Shown one piece after another: positions 51,227 through 59,088 of a stretch of DNA of 64,000 nucleotides. Position 1 is the first letter of the stretch; each line of letters begins with the position of its first letter. Under the pieces are notes generated by a model that had not been told where the DNA came from, ran no database searches, and saw only the letters and a program-made list of their open reading frames with translations. Position numbers and translations under genes: made by a program. Source of the stretch: Ewingella sp049889095 (GTDB taxonomy: Bacteria > Pseudomonadota > Gammaproteobacteria > Enterobacterales > Enterobacteriaceae); NCBI GenBank assembly GCA_049889095.1, contig JBLJFK010000010.1; one strand, given 5' to 3'.

Positions 51227-53593
51227 ATGCTTCAGCCACGTAAAACCTCTCAGTGCGGTTGCCAGTCCGCCAGTTGCACCAAACCGGCTATGTTGCGTAT
51301 TAAAAAAATCATCGATGTAGCCCACAGCGAACCTCATCCGGCTAACTCTTGTAGCGAAAAAGCCCCGCTTGTTGCTTCGGCTTGCTGCAAATCCGACAGT
51401 TGTCGCTCACAACCCAGTGAGCACTCACCAACGCCTGACAGTGATGACAGCGGTTCGGGTGACGCCGACAGTGACCCCAGCGGGCTACCTTCCGGCCTGA
51501 GCGATACCTGCCAACTGAGCTGGAAAGTGACAGGGATGGACTGCCCGGCCTGTGCCCGCACCATCGAAAAAGCCGTCAGCACCGTCACAGGCGTTAATCA
51601 TGTAAAAGTCCAGTTCGCCACCGAGAAATTGGTGGTCAGCGCCGCAGGCGACGTCTCCGCCGAGGTGCACAAAGCCGTCATCCGCGCAGGCTTCACGCTG
51701 CAATCACTGACTCAAAAACCTAACCCAACCGCCATCGAAACGTCGCGTCTGAAAGAGTACGCGCCGTTGCTGATCCTCATTGCGTTGATGGTGGGCAGTT
51801 GGGTCGTGGATCAGTTCAGCCAGCCACTGGGCAAAATAGCCTTTGTGGTCACGACACTGGTCGGGCTGTGGCCGGTTTTATTGCAGGCTATACGCTCCGC
51901 CCGCGCCGGCTCACCTTTCACGATTGAAACCCTGATGAGCATCGCAGCATTGGGCGCGTTATTCATTGGCGCCACGGCGGAAGCCGCGATGGTACTGCTG
52001 CTGTTTATGGTCGGTGAACGGCTCGAGTCTTTCGCCGCCGACCGAGCGCGCAGTGGTGTAAAAGCGCTAATGGCGCTGATCCCCGATAGCGCGGTGCGCA
52101 TTGTTGCGGGCCAGTCATCGAACGTGCCAGTTGCTGATTTACGGCCGGGTGATGTTATCGAGGTATCCGCCGGTGGCCGCCTCCCTACCGATGCTACCCT
52201 GCTCGATTCTGCCGCCAGCTTCGACGAAAGCGCGCTGACCGGTGAAGCGGTGCCGGTGGAACGCCAGCCGGGTGAAAAAGTCCCGGCAGGGAGTTTGTGT
52301 GTCGACCGCGTGGCCCGTCTCAATGTTGCTTCAGCCCCCGGTGCCAGCGCCATTGACCGTATTCTGCAGCTGATTGAAGAAGCAGACGAACGCCGCGCCC
52401 CGATTGAACGCTTCCTGGATACCTTCAGCCGCTACTACACGCCCGCCATCATGCTGATGTCACTGCTGGTCATTTTGATCCCACCGCTGGCAATGGGCTT
52501 GTCATGGGAAACCTGGATTTATCGCGGGCTAACGCTGCTGTTGATCGGTTGCCCTTGTGCGTTGGTTATTTCAACTCCGGCCGCCATTACCTCAGCGCTG
52601 GCAGCGGCAACGCGCCAGGGAGCATTGATTAAAGGTGGCGCCGCGCTGGAACAGCTGGCGTTGATCCGTACCGTTGCGTTGGATAAAACCGGCACCCTGA
52701 CCGAAGGTAAACCGGAGGTCACCAATGTACTGCCGCTGGATGGCGTCAGTGAAAATGAATTACTGAGTCTGGCGGCGGCGGTAGAGGCCGGTTCGCACCA
52801 TCCGCTGGCATTAGCCATCATTGCCCGTGCCAAACAGAGCAATCCGCTACCGATTAATGCCCAGGACCGCCGTGCTTTGGCGGGTTCGGGTGTCGAAGGC
52901 GTGGTGTCGGGTAAAAAAATTCAGGTGCTGGCACCGAAAAATCTGGCAGACAATAGCGTGGCAGCAGAATGGCTACAGCAAATTGCCGACTGGGAATCGA
53001 CAGGTAAAACTGTGGTCACGGTGCTTCAGGAAGGTAATGTCATCGGCCTGATCGCCATGCAGGACAAACTGCGTGACGACGCGGTCAGCGCTTTGGCCGA
53101 ACTGAAAGCTTTAGGCATCTCGGCCGTCATGCTAACCGGAGATAATCCACGAGCCGCCAAGACCATTGCCGATCGTTTAGGCATTGATTATCGGGCCAGT
53201 TTATTACCTGCGGATAAAGTGCAGGCCGTCACCGAGCTTGCTCTGCTGAACCCGACGGCGATGGTCGGTGACGGCATCAATGACGCACCGGCAATGAAAG
53301 CCGCGCGCATAGGCATTGCGATGGGCAGTGGGACCGATGTGGCACTGGAAACGGCGGATGCGGCGTTGACTCACAACCGTCTCAGCGGGCTGGCGCAGAT
53401 GATCAGTCTGTCACGGGCCACGCGAGCAAATATCCGCCAGAACATCACTATTGCACTTGGGCTTAAAGCAATTTTTCTGGTCACTACGCTGATGGGATTA
53501 ACCGGGTTGTGGCTGGCGGTACTGGCCGACTCAGGTGCCACTGCGCTGGTCACCGCCAATGCGCTGAGGTTATTGCGTAATAAATCGAAGTAA
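51227..53593 (+). CDS. zntA: Zn(II)/Cd(II)/Pb(II) exporting P-type ATPase ZntA
   Basis: P1B-type ATPase expelling Zn, Cd and Pb across the inner membrane. The HMA domain has GMDCPACART (about 102-111), the membrane metal site is IGCPCALVIS, phosphorylation Asp in DKTGTLTEG and hinge VGDGINDAPAM. 788 aa against 732 in E. coli: the added length is an N-terminal Cys/His-rich segment (CGCQSASC, then CCKSDSC) and a Ser/Asp/Gly linker before the HMA domain, possibly extra metal binding. Controlled by the ZntR promoter upstream. Confidence 0.97.
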   Translation: MLQPRKTSQCGCQSASCTKPAMLRIKKIIDVAHSEPHPANSCSEKAPLVASACCKSDSCRSQPSEHSPTPDSDDSGSGDADSDPSGLPSGLSDTCQLSWKVTGMDCPACARTIEKAVSTVTGVNHVKVQFATEKLVVSAAGDVSAEVHKAVIRAGFTLQSLTQKPNPTAIETSRLKEYAPLLILIALMVGSWVVDQFSQPLGKIAFVVTTLVGLWPVLLQAIRSARAGSPFTIETLMSIAALGALFIGATAEAAMVLLLFMVGERLESFAADRARSGVKALMALIPDSAVRIVAGQSSNVPVADLRPGDVIEVSAGGRLPTDATLLDSAASFDESALTGEAVPVERQPGEKVPAGSLCVDRVARLNVASAPGASAIDRILQLIEEADERRAPIERFLDTFSRYYTPAIMLMSLLVILIPPLAMGLSWETWIYRGLTLLLIGCPCALVISTPAAITSALAAATRQGALIKGGAALEQLALIRTVALDKTGTLTEGKPEVTNVLPLDGVSENELLSLAAAVEAGSHHPLALAIIARAKQSNPLPINAQDRRALAGSGVEGVVSGKKIQVLAPKNLADNSVAAEWLQQIADWESTGKTVVTVLQEGNVIGLIAMQDKLRDDAVSALAELKALGISAVMLTGDNPRAAKTIADRLGIDYRASLLPADKVQAVTELALLNPTAMVGDGINDAPAMKAARIGIAMGSGTDVALETADAALTHNRLSGLAQMISLSRATRANIRQNITIALGLKAIFLVTTLMGLTGLWLAVLADSGATALVTANALRLLRNKSK

Positions 53594-53597
53594 GCGT

Positions 53598-53855
53598 TTA
53601 CTGCGCTTTTACCACGCCCTTTGCCAATAAATAGCGGTACGGTAGCTGTTCTGTATCGGCTGCTAACAACGTATGTTCCATAAAACGGCAAAAACCCGGG
53701 ATATCACGGGTGGTTGCCGGATCATCGGCAATCACCAGCAGGGTTTCGCCATCTTTCATTGCGCGCACCGTTTTACGAACCATCATCACCGGTTCAGGAC
53801 AACGCAGGCCTAACGCATCCAGTTGATAGTCAGGATTAGAAAAGGAATCGGTCAT
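53598..53855 (-). CDS. tusA: Sulfur carrier protein TusA
   Basis: Takes persulfide sulfur from IscS and passes it to TusBCD for 2-thiouridine in tRNA, and to molybdenum cofactor synthesis. The carrier Cys19 lies in LGLRCPEPVMM. The ATG at 53855 gives 85 aa (E. coli 81), starting MTDSFSNPDY, rather than five codons earlier. It converges on zntA with only 4 bp between stop codons. Confidence 0.96.
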   Translation of the reverse strand: MTDSFSNPDYQLDALGLRCPEPVMMVRKTVRAMKDGETLLVIADDPATTRDIPGFCRFMEHTLLAADTEQLPYRYLLAKGVVKAQ

Positions 53856-54027
53856 TGGGTTTCTCAACATCTTTCGGCATCAATTGCGCGACAGTTTAAC
53901 CCGTTGGTTGTCTGGTGCAACCAACGCAAACCATTGCGCTAAAATTAACCACCGGATGTGTTGCGCAAAGGGTTTGCAAACATGTACTATGCGCGCCGCT
54001 GCGGCTTCAAGTCCGCCAGGTATTTAT

Positions 54028-54059
54028 TTGGGTTCCCTCACCCCAATTCACTAAAAAGG
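54028..54059 (+). ncRNA. Candidate preQ1-I riboswitch in the yhhQ leader
   Basis: Stem P1 TTGGG (54028-54032) with CCCAA (54042-54046) encloses loop TTCCCTCAC, whose last C (54041) is at the position that pairs with preQ1 in class I aptamers. The tail TTCACTAAAAA ends in AGG (54057-54059), which can pair with loop CCT (54036-54038) to form the pseudoknot. AAGG is also the yhhQ ribosome site, 8 nt before the ATG, so ligand binding would block translation. YhhQ imports queuosine precursors, so the logic fits. Confidence 0.72.
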
Positions 54060-54067
54060 TCACATGT

Positions 54068-54739
54068 ATGTATTCTTTTACTGCTCAACAGCGGTTTTCC
54101 GCGTTGGTATGGCTGTCGTTATTCCACATCGTTATCATCACGTCCAGTAACTATCTGGTGCAACTGCCGATCTCTATATTCGGTTTCCACACCACCTGGG
54201 GTGCGTTCACTTTTCCCTTCATTTTCCTGGCGACCGACCTGACCGTACGTATTTTTGGCGCACCGCTGGCCCGACGTATTATTTTGTCGGTCATGATGCC
54301 TGCGCTAATCATCTCCTATGTGATTTCTGCGCTGTTCTTTGATGCGGCGTGGCAAGGTTTTGCCACACTTGGCAGTCTGAATATTATGGTGGCGCGTATC
54401 GCTATCGCCAGCTTTATGGCTTATGTGCTGGGCCAAATCCTCGACGTTTACGTCTTTAACCGCCTGCGGCAGATGCGCAACTGGTGGGTGGCGCCTGCCG
54501 CCGCCATGTTCCTTGGCAACATCAGCGATACCCTGTCATTCTTCTTTATCGCTTTCTATAAAAGCAGTAACGCGTTTATGGCAAATAACTGGGTGGAGAT
54601 CGCCTTAGTGGACTATACATTCAAGCTACTGATATGCCTCGTGTTCTTCCTGCCGATGTACGGTGTGCTACTCAATATGCTGTTGAAGCGTCTTTCACAA
54701 AGCGGGCATAACCCACATTTTCAGCTAGATTCTCACTAG
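54068..54739 (+). CDS. yhhQ: Queuosine precursor (preQ0/preQ1) transporter YhhQ
   Basis: Six-span inner-membrane protein of the VUT/COG1738 family, shown in E. coli to take up 7-deazaguanine precursors of queuosine. Signature HTTWGAFTFPFIFLATDLTVR (family core, about 43-63) and FNRLRQMRNWWVAP. The ATG at 54068 gives 224 aa (E. coli 221). AAGG 8 nt upstream is the end of the candidate preQ1 aptamer. Divergent from tusA. Confidence 0.96.
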   Translation: MYSFTAQQRFSALVWLSLFHIVIITSSNYLVQLPISIFGFHTTWGAFTFPFIFLATDLTVRIFGAPLARRIILSVMMPALIISYVISALFFDAAWQGFATLGSLNIMVARIAIASFMAYVLGQILDVYVFNRLRQMRNWWVAPAAAMFLGNISDTLSFFFIAFYKSSNAFMANNWVEIALVDYTFKLLICLVFFLPMYGVLLNMLLKRLSQSGHNPHFQLDSH

Positions 54740-54751
54740 TCCGCTGCCGTT

Positions 54752-54776
54752 ATATTCCAGATAATTGGAGTTGCAT
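54752..54776. repeat. Degenerate end of the same repeat family
   Basis: ATTCCAGATAATTGGAGTTG plus CA resembles the end sequence of the repeat next door (ATTTCGCGTTGCAG) and of the liv element (ATTCTGGTTGCAGG). It is a single end with no partner within 100 bp that I can prove, so it is a remnant or a chance match. Confidence 0.4.
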
Positions 54777-54821
54777 TTAGCGCGTTAATGGGTTGCCATA
54801 CGGGCAGTGAAATCAAGAATC

Positions 54822-54878
54822 TATACCCAAAAAATTTCGCGTTGCAGCAAGGCGGCAACCTGAAATAGGGCGGGTATA
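54822..54878. repeat. 57-bp short inverted-repeat element before dcrB
   Basis: Bounded by TATACCC (54822-54828) and GGGTATA (54872-54878). The inner arms ATTTCGCGTTGCAGC and GGCGGCAACCTGAAAT are also partly complementary. The right half shares GCAACCTGAA with the liv element. An 11-bp direct repeat TAGCGCGTTAA flanks it at 54778-54788 and 54879-54889. It looks like an internally deleted relative of the liv element and lies just before the dcrB ribosome site. Confidence 0.6.
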
Positions 54879-54905
54879 TAGCGCGTTAAAATCAAAGGAA
54901 GAACT

Positions 54906-55469
54906 ATGCGTAATTTAGTGAAATTTGCAGGTATGAGCGTGCTGATCATCGGTCTGGCGGCGTGTGATGGTAAAACCAGTGATAAAGCAGCTGATAAGGG
55001 CGCACCGGCAGCATCTGCCACTGCTGCGGCCGTGCCAGTCAGCCTGCTTGACGGTAAAGTGACTTTCTCTCTGCCGCAGGGCATGAGCGACCAGAGCGGT
55101 AAGCTGGGCAGCCAAGCCAATAATATGCACGTTTACGCTGACAGTACCGGTCAGAAAGCGGTGATTGTGATCCTGGGTGATAACACCACCGAGTCACTGG
55201 AAGTTCTGACAGCCCGCCTGCAGGATCAACAGAAAGCTCGCGACACCAATCTGCAAGTGGTGACCAATAAGTCGATTCAGATCAACGGCCAGACCCTGCA
55301 ACAGTACGACAGCGTGATCTCTTCTGCCGGTCAGAAAGCTTACTCCTCGATTGTTCTGGGTAAAGTGGACAGCCACCTGCTAACCTTGCAGATCACCTTG
55401 CCTGCGGATAATCAGCAGCAGGCGCAAACTGATGCAGAAGCGATCATAAATACGCTTAAAATTCAGTGA
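54906..55469 (+). CDS. dcrB: Lipoprotein DcrB
   Basis: Periplasm-facing lipoprotein. The signal peptide ends in lipobox LAAC with Cys20. In E. coli it is needed for phage C1/C6 infection and aids envelope protein or lipoprotein maturation; its exact role is open. The PsbP/Mog1-like fold (VTFSLPQGMSD onward) covers residues 45-187. 187 aa (E. coli 185). GGAAG precedes the ATG. Follows yhhQ as in E. coli. Confidence 0.95.
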   Translation: MRNLVKFAGMSVLIIGLAACDGKTSDKAADKGAPAASATAAAVPVSLLDGKVTFSLPQGMSDQSGKLGSQANNMHVYADSTGQKAVIVILGDNTTESLEVLTARLQDQQKARDTNLQVVTNKSIQINGQTLQQYDSVISSAGQKAYSSIVLGKVDSHLLTLQITLPADNQQQAQTDAEAIINTLKIQ

Positions 55470-55490
55470 TCCTTTTCAGTTAAGTATTTC

Positions 55491-55516
55491 AAAGCGGGGG
55501 CTCTCCCCGCTTTTTC
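55491..55516 (+). terminator. dcrB terminator
   Basis: AAAGCGGGG (55491-55499), 5-nt loop, CCCCGCTTT (55505-55513), then more T residues. A perfect 9-bp stem 21 bp after the dcrB stop. Confidence 0.9.
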
Positions 55517-55776
55517 ATTTCTGATCCATTCCTGATGCGTCCTGACACACTAAATCCGCGCTCTCTCCATGGACTTATTCGCTCATAAACGAATATTTTC
55601 GCGCCACTCCCCCAACATACGGCAATGAAAAACCAAAAGTGTGATCACTGACGGCTAAAAGAGGTCATTACGTATTTCCAAATGTTAACCAATGCTGCAA
55701 TATTCGCCTCCAATTTCATAAAAGTGTAACAATTATGTCATCTATCACAATTTACTTACGCACATACGACTAGCAT

Positions 55777-55796
55777 AACGCTCGTTATGGAACATT
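55777..55796. promoter_or_regulatory. GlpR operator of glpT
   Basis: AACGCTCGTTATGGAACATT matches the GlpR consensus (WATGTTCGWTAWCGAACATW, as I recall it) at 17 of 20 positions. It lies 65 bp before the glpT ATG. GlpR represses glp genes until glycerol-3-phosphate binds. Confidence 0.6.
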
Positions 55797-55817
55797 TCAG
55801 TTTGATTTTATTGTCAA

Positions 55818-55852
55818 CCGTTCACGATGAACGGCCTGACCAATGCCATTGG
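55818..55852 (+). other. Two palindromes in the glpT leader
   Basis: CCGTTCA-CGA-TGAACGG (55818-55834) is a perfect 17-bp inverted repeat. CCAATG-C-CATTGG (55840-55852) follows; its right arm runs into the ribosome site GGAGG. As RNA the second can form a CCAA/TTGG stem that partly covers the site. Confidence 0.6.
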
Positions 55853-55860
55853 AGGCGTTA

Positions 55861-57213
55861 ATGCTCAGTATCTTCAAGCCCGCAGCCCATCAGGCTCCCG
55901 TGGCAGCAGACCATGTTGATCCCTTGTACCGCCGTCTGCGCTGGCAGATCTTCATGGGGATTTTCTTCGGTTATGCCGCTTACTATCTGGTGCGTAAAAA
56001 CTTCGCACTGGCCATGCCTTATTTAATCGATCAAGGCTTCTCCCGTGGCGATCTTGGTTTTGCACTGTCCGGCATTTCTATCGCTTACGGTATTTCCAAA
56101 TTCATCATGGGATCGGTGTCCGACCGCTCCAACCCACGCGTATTTCTGCCCGTCGGTCTGATTCTGTCCGCTGCCGTAATGTTATTTATGGGCTTCGTGC
56201 CTTGGGCAACGTCCAGCATTGCCATCATGTTTGTACTGCTGTTCCTGTGCGGATGGTTCCAGGGAATGGGCTGGCCACCTTGCGGACGTACCATGGTGCA
56301 CTGGTGGTCGCAGAAAGAACGTGGCGGTGTCGTGTCCGTATGGAACTGCGCCCATAACGTCGGCGGTGGTATTCCTCCGCTGCTGTTCCTGTTGGGCATG
56401 GCATGGTTTAACGACTGGCATGCGGCGCTGTATATGCCAGCTTTCGGTGCGATCGCACTGGCCGTTTTTGCCTTCATTACCATGCGCGACACCCCGCAGT
56501 CCTGCGGTTTGCCGCCAATTGAAGAGTACAAAAACGACTACCCACCAGATTACGTAAAAGAGTCAGCCGAGCAGGAACTGACCGCTAAACAGATCTTCAT
56601 GCAGTACATTCTGCCGAACAAACTGCTGTGGTATATCGCCATCGCCAACGTGTTCGTTTATCTGTTGCGTTACGGCATCCTCGACTGGTCGCCAACCTAC
56701 CTGAAAGAGGTGAAGCACTTCGCCCTCGACAAATCTTCATGGGCTTACTTCCTCTACGAATATGCAGGCATTCCAGGTACGCTGCTGTGTGGCTGGATGT
56801 CGGACAAAGTGTTCAAAGGTAACCGTGGCGCAACCGGCGTGTTCTTCATGGTACTGGTGACTATCGCCACCGTGGTGTACTGGCTGAACCCAGTCGGTAA
56901 TCCGGGTATCGATATGGCCTGCATGATCACCATTGGCTTCCTGATTTACGGGCCGGTCATGCTGATTGGCTTACACGCTCTGGAACTGGCACCGAAGAAG
57001 GCGGCAGGAACGGCAGCTGGCTTTACCGGTCTGTTCGGTTACCTCGGCGGTTCGGTTGCGGCCAGTGCTATTGTCGGCTATACCGTTGACTACTTTGGCT
57101 GGGACGGCGGATTTATCGTGATGATTGGCGGCTGTGTGCTGGCGGTGATTTTGCTGGTGATTGTTATGCTGAGTGAAAACAAGCACAAAGCACAATTAGC
57201 GAAAACTGCATAA
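55861..57213 (+). CDS. glpT: Glycerol-3-phosphate:phosphate antiporter GlpT
   Basis: Twelve-span MFS antiporter of the organophosphate group; imports glycerol-3-phosphate for phosphate, and fosfomycin enters by it. Near-identical to E. coli: MLSIFKPAAHQAP start, RRLRWQIFMGIFFGYAAYYL with a substrate Arg (about 45), and the WGWFQGMGWPPCGRTM-like CGWFQGMGWPPCGRTM segment. The ATG at 55861 (450 aa; E. coli 452) has GGAGG upstream. In E. coli it is beside glpABC; here glpQ/glpABC are not adjacent and it lies next to acpT. Confidence 0.97.
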   Translation: MLSIFKPAAHQAPVAADHVDPLYRRLRWQIFMGIFFGYAAYYLVRKNFALAMPYLIDQGFSRGDLGFALSGISIAYGISKFIMGSVSDRSNPRVFLPVGLILSAAVMLFMGFVPWATSSIAIMFVLLFLCGWFQGMGWPPCGRTMVHWWSQKERGGVVSVWNCAHNVGGGIPPLLFLLGMAWFNDWHAALYMPAFGAIALAVFAFITMRDTPQSCGLPPIEEYKNDYPPDYVKESAEQELTAKQIFMQYILPNKLLWYIAIANVFVYLLRYGILDWSPTYLKEVKHFALDKSSWAYFLYEYAGIPGTLLCGWMSDKVFKGNRGATGVFFMVLVTIATVVYWLNPVGNPGIDMACMITIGFLIYGPVMLIGLHALELAPKKAAGTAAGFTGLFGYLGGSVAASAIVGYTVDYFGWDGGFIVMIGGCVLAVILLVIVMLSENKHKAQLAKTA

Positions 57214-57257
57214 GGATGCACACGCTTTAGGTAAGATCTCGATCCAGCAAGTAAACC

Positions 57258-57284
57258 AATGCGGGTATTCCCAATACCCGCATT
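57258..57284. terminator. Bidirectional terminator between glpT and acpT
   Basis: AATGCGGGTATT (57258-57269), loop CCC, AATACCCGCATT (57273-57284): a perfect 12-bp stem followed by ATTCTTC. The 3' arm overlaps the acpT stop codon (57283-57285). Confidence 0.85.
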
Positions 57285-57855
57285 ATTCTTCTATCGCCAC
57301 GGCGAAGCTATACCCATTCTGATACCAATGAGAAACCGCAACATCCGGTGTGGCCAGCGTTTCAGGATCGAGTTGAATACTTTGCATTTGCCACACGCTC
57401 GCTCCTTTTTGCTTCAGGATCGCCTCGCGAACCGTCCACAACCGCCAAAACTCAGTGCAAACACCCTCGTCCGGTTGTGCAGCAAGCCATGCATACTCTC
57501 GTGAGCTGAAATAATGATGGGCGATCTCAAGGCTGGTCGGTCGTTCACGGATCAGTTCAACATCACAGCCGATCTGCCCGCACATCGCTATGGCGACGAA
57601 AACACAGTCACCGCTGTGGCTGATATTAAACGCGGGGAGTTCTGCATGGCTAAAAGCGGGTTTGCCGTTTGATGCCAGCAAAATGGCAGGGAGAGGCCGC
57701 ACCTGGATGGACTGGGCCAATAAGACTCGCCCCGCAAGCCACGCTTTCTGGCGTTTCCCTGAGGGTATCTGCGCTAATGCATCATCGCCGAGCCAACCGT
57801 ACATTTCTTCCGGTTGGCTCAGTTCACCTATCGATCCATCCGCAGTTTTGAACAT
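57283..57855 (-). CDS. acpT: 4'-phosphopantetheinyl transferase AcpT
   Basis: Converts apo acyl carrier proteins to holo by adding 4'-phosphopantetheine from CoA; here probably the APE cluster carriers. Mg ligands Asp98 and Glu100 lie in IGCDVELIRER; the second motif FWRLWTVREAILK has Glu144 but Arg143 in place of the usual Lys of WxxKEA. NISHSGD is motif 1. 190 aa. It starts 3 bp after the ketosynthase stop, so it is the last gene of the cluster. In E. coli K-12 an orphan acpT marks the loss of the same cluster. Confidence 0.93.
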   Translation of the reverse strand: MFKTADGSIGELSQPEEMYGWLGDDALAQIPSGKRQKAWLAGRVLLAQSIQVRPLPAILLASNGKPAFSHAELPAFNISHSGDCVFVAIAMCGQIGCDVELIRERPTSLEIAHHYFSSREYAWLAAQPDEGVCTEFWRLWTVREAILKQKGASVWQMQSIQLDPETLATPDVAVSHWYQNGYSFAVAIEE

Positions 57856-57858
57856 GCA

Positions 57859-59088
57859 TTACGGCCAGCGACGGAACACCAGCGAAGTATTAATTCCGCC
57901 GAATGCAAAGTTATTACTCTGGAAATACTCGGTGTCGATGCGACGCGCCTCACCCATGATGTAATCCAGTTCACCGCAGGCAGGGTCTGGCTGGGTGAGA
58001 TTAATGGTTGGCGCAAACCAGCCTTCATTCATCATTTCCAAACTCATCCATGCCTCTAATGCCCCACAGGCGCCGAGCGTATGACCAAAATAACTTTTCA
58101 ACGATGAAATCGGAGTACGATCGCCAAAGACCGCTGCCGTCGCGTGACTTTCAGCCAAATCCCCTCGCTCAGTCGCCGTTCCATGCGCACTAATATAGCC
58201 CATGTCCGCAGCCTGCAAATTAGCCATCTTCAGCGCTTTCTCGATACACACTTGCATCGTCTCACGCTGCGGCTGGGTAATGTGCGCCGCATCGCAGTTA
58301 GTGGCAAAACCGACGATTTCGCCGTAGATTTTTGCCCCACGCGCCTTCGCATGTTCAAGCTCTTCCAAAATCAGCGTTCCCGCGCCTTCACCGATAACTA
58401 ACCCATCGCGATTGAGGTCAAAGGGCGCTGGCGTGGTGTGGGGTGAATCATTGCGCTGGCTGGTGGCGAAGAGGGTATCGAAAACCGCCGCTTCAGAGGG
58501 GCATAACTCTTCCGCACCTCCGGCCACCATGACCGTTTGATAACCATGACGAATCGCTTCCCACGCGTATCCAATCCCCTGGCTACCAGAGGTACAAGCG
58601 CTAGACGTCGGAATGACCCGGCCTTTCAAACCAAAGAACAACCCGGCATTGACCGCTGCAGTATGCGGCATCATCTGCACATAGGTGGTGCCGGTAATAT
58701 TGTTGGTGTGTTTTTCCGTGAGCATGGTGGCAAACTCACTCACCGGTTTAGTACTGCCGGTGGATGAGCCATAGGCAATACCGGTGTCACCGTTGGTCAG
58801 CACCGCTTCACCCAACAGGCCAGACTGCATCAAGGCTAATTCTGTGGCACGAGTCGCCAATAGCGATACGCGGCCCATCGAGCGAATTCGCTTGCGCGTA
58901 TAGTGTTCCGGCAATACAAAATCGTCTATCGGTGCGCCAACTAAGGTATTTAAACCGTCGTATTGTGCCCATTCCGGCATGTATCGAACCGCATTCTGTC
59001 CGGCTAATAGACCTGCGGAAACGCTTTGCCAATCGTTGCCAAAAGCAGTGACGCCGCCCATACCCGTAATAACCACTCGACGCGTCAT
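57859..59088 (-). CDS. apeR: APE-cluster beta-ketoacyl-ACP synthase (FabF-like)
   Basis: Condensing enzyme of the aryl-polyene pathway, the homodimeric-type ketosynthase. The catalytic triad is complete: Cys165 (SSACTSGSQGIG), His302 (SAHGTATERGD) and His336 with Lys331 (SLKSYFGHTLGACGA). 409 aa, FabF length. The symbol follows APE cluster order (last ketosynthase before the PPTase); I infer it from synteny. It overlaps the ketoreductase stop by 4 bp. Confidence 0.9.
   Translation of the reverse strand: MTRRVVITGMGGVTAFGNDWQSVSAGLLAGQNAVRYMPEWAQYDGLNTLVGAPIDDFVLPEHYTRKRIRSMGRVSLLATRATELALMQSGLLGEAVLTNGDTGIAYGSSTGSTKPVSEFATMLTEKHTNNITGTTYVQMMPHTAAVNAGLFFGLKGRVIPTSSACTSGSQGIGYAWEAIRHGYQTVMVAGGAEELCPSEAAVFDTLFATSQRNDSPHTTPAPFDLNRDGLVIGEGAGTLILEELEHAKARGAKIYGEIVGFATNCDAAHITQPQRETMQVCIEKALKMANLQAADMGYISAHGTATERGDLAESHATAAVFGDRTPISSLKSYFGHTLGACGALEAWMSLEMMNEGWFAPTINLTQPDPACGELDYIMGEARRIDTEYFQSNNFAFGGINTSLVFRRWP

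Larger units (their letters stand above)
55470..55860 (+). other. 391-bp intergenic region dcrB to glpT
   Basis: No gene. It contains the dcrB terminator, a GlpR operator and two leader palindromes (listed separately). It also holds a split inverted repeat TATTCG-N8-CGAATA at about 55577-55596 whose gap is wrong for GlpR. A weak CRP-like half-site TATCACAA lies at 55743-55750. In E. coli dcrB is followed by yhhS and yhhT, absent here. Confidence 0.6.

Noticed and set aside
55577..55596. TATTCG-N8-CGAATA as a second GlpR operator
   Set aside because: GlpR sites have a 4-bp gap between TTCG and CGAA; here it is 8, and the site lies far upstream of glpT.
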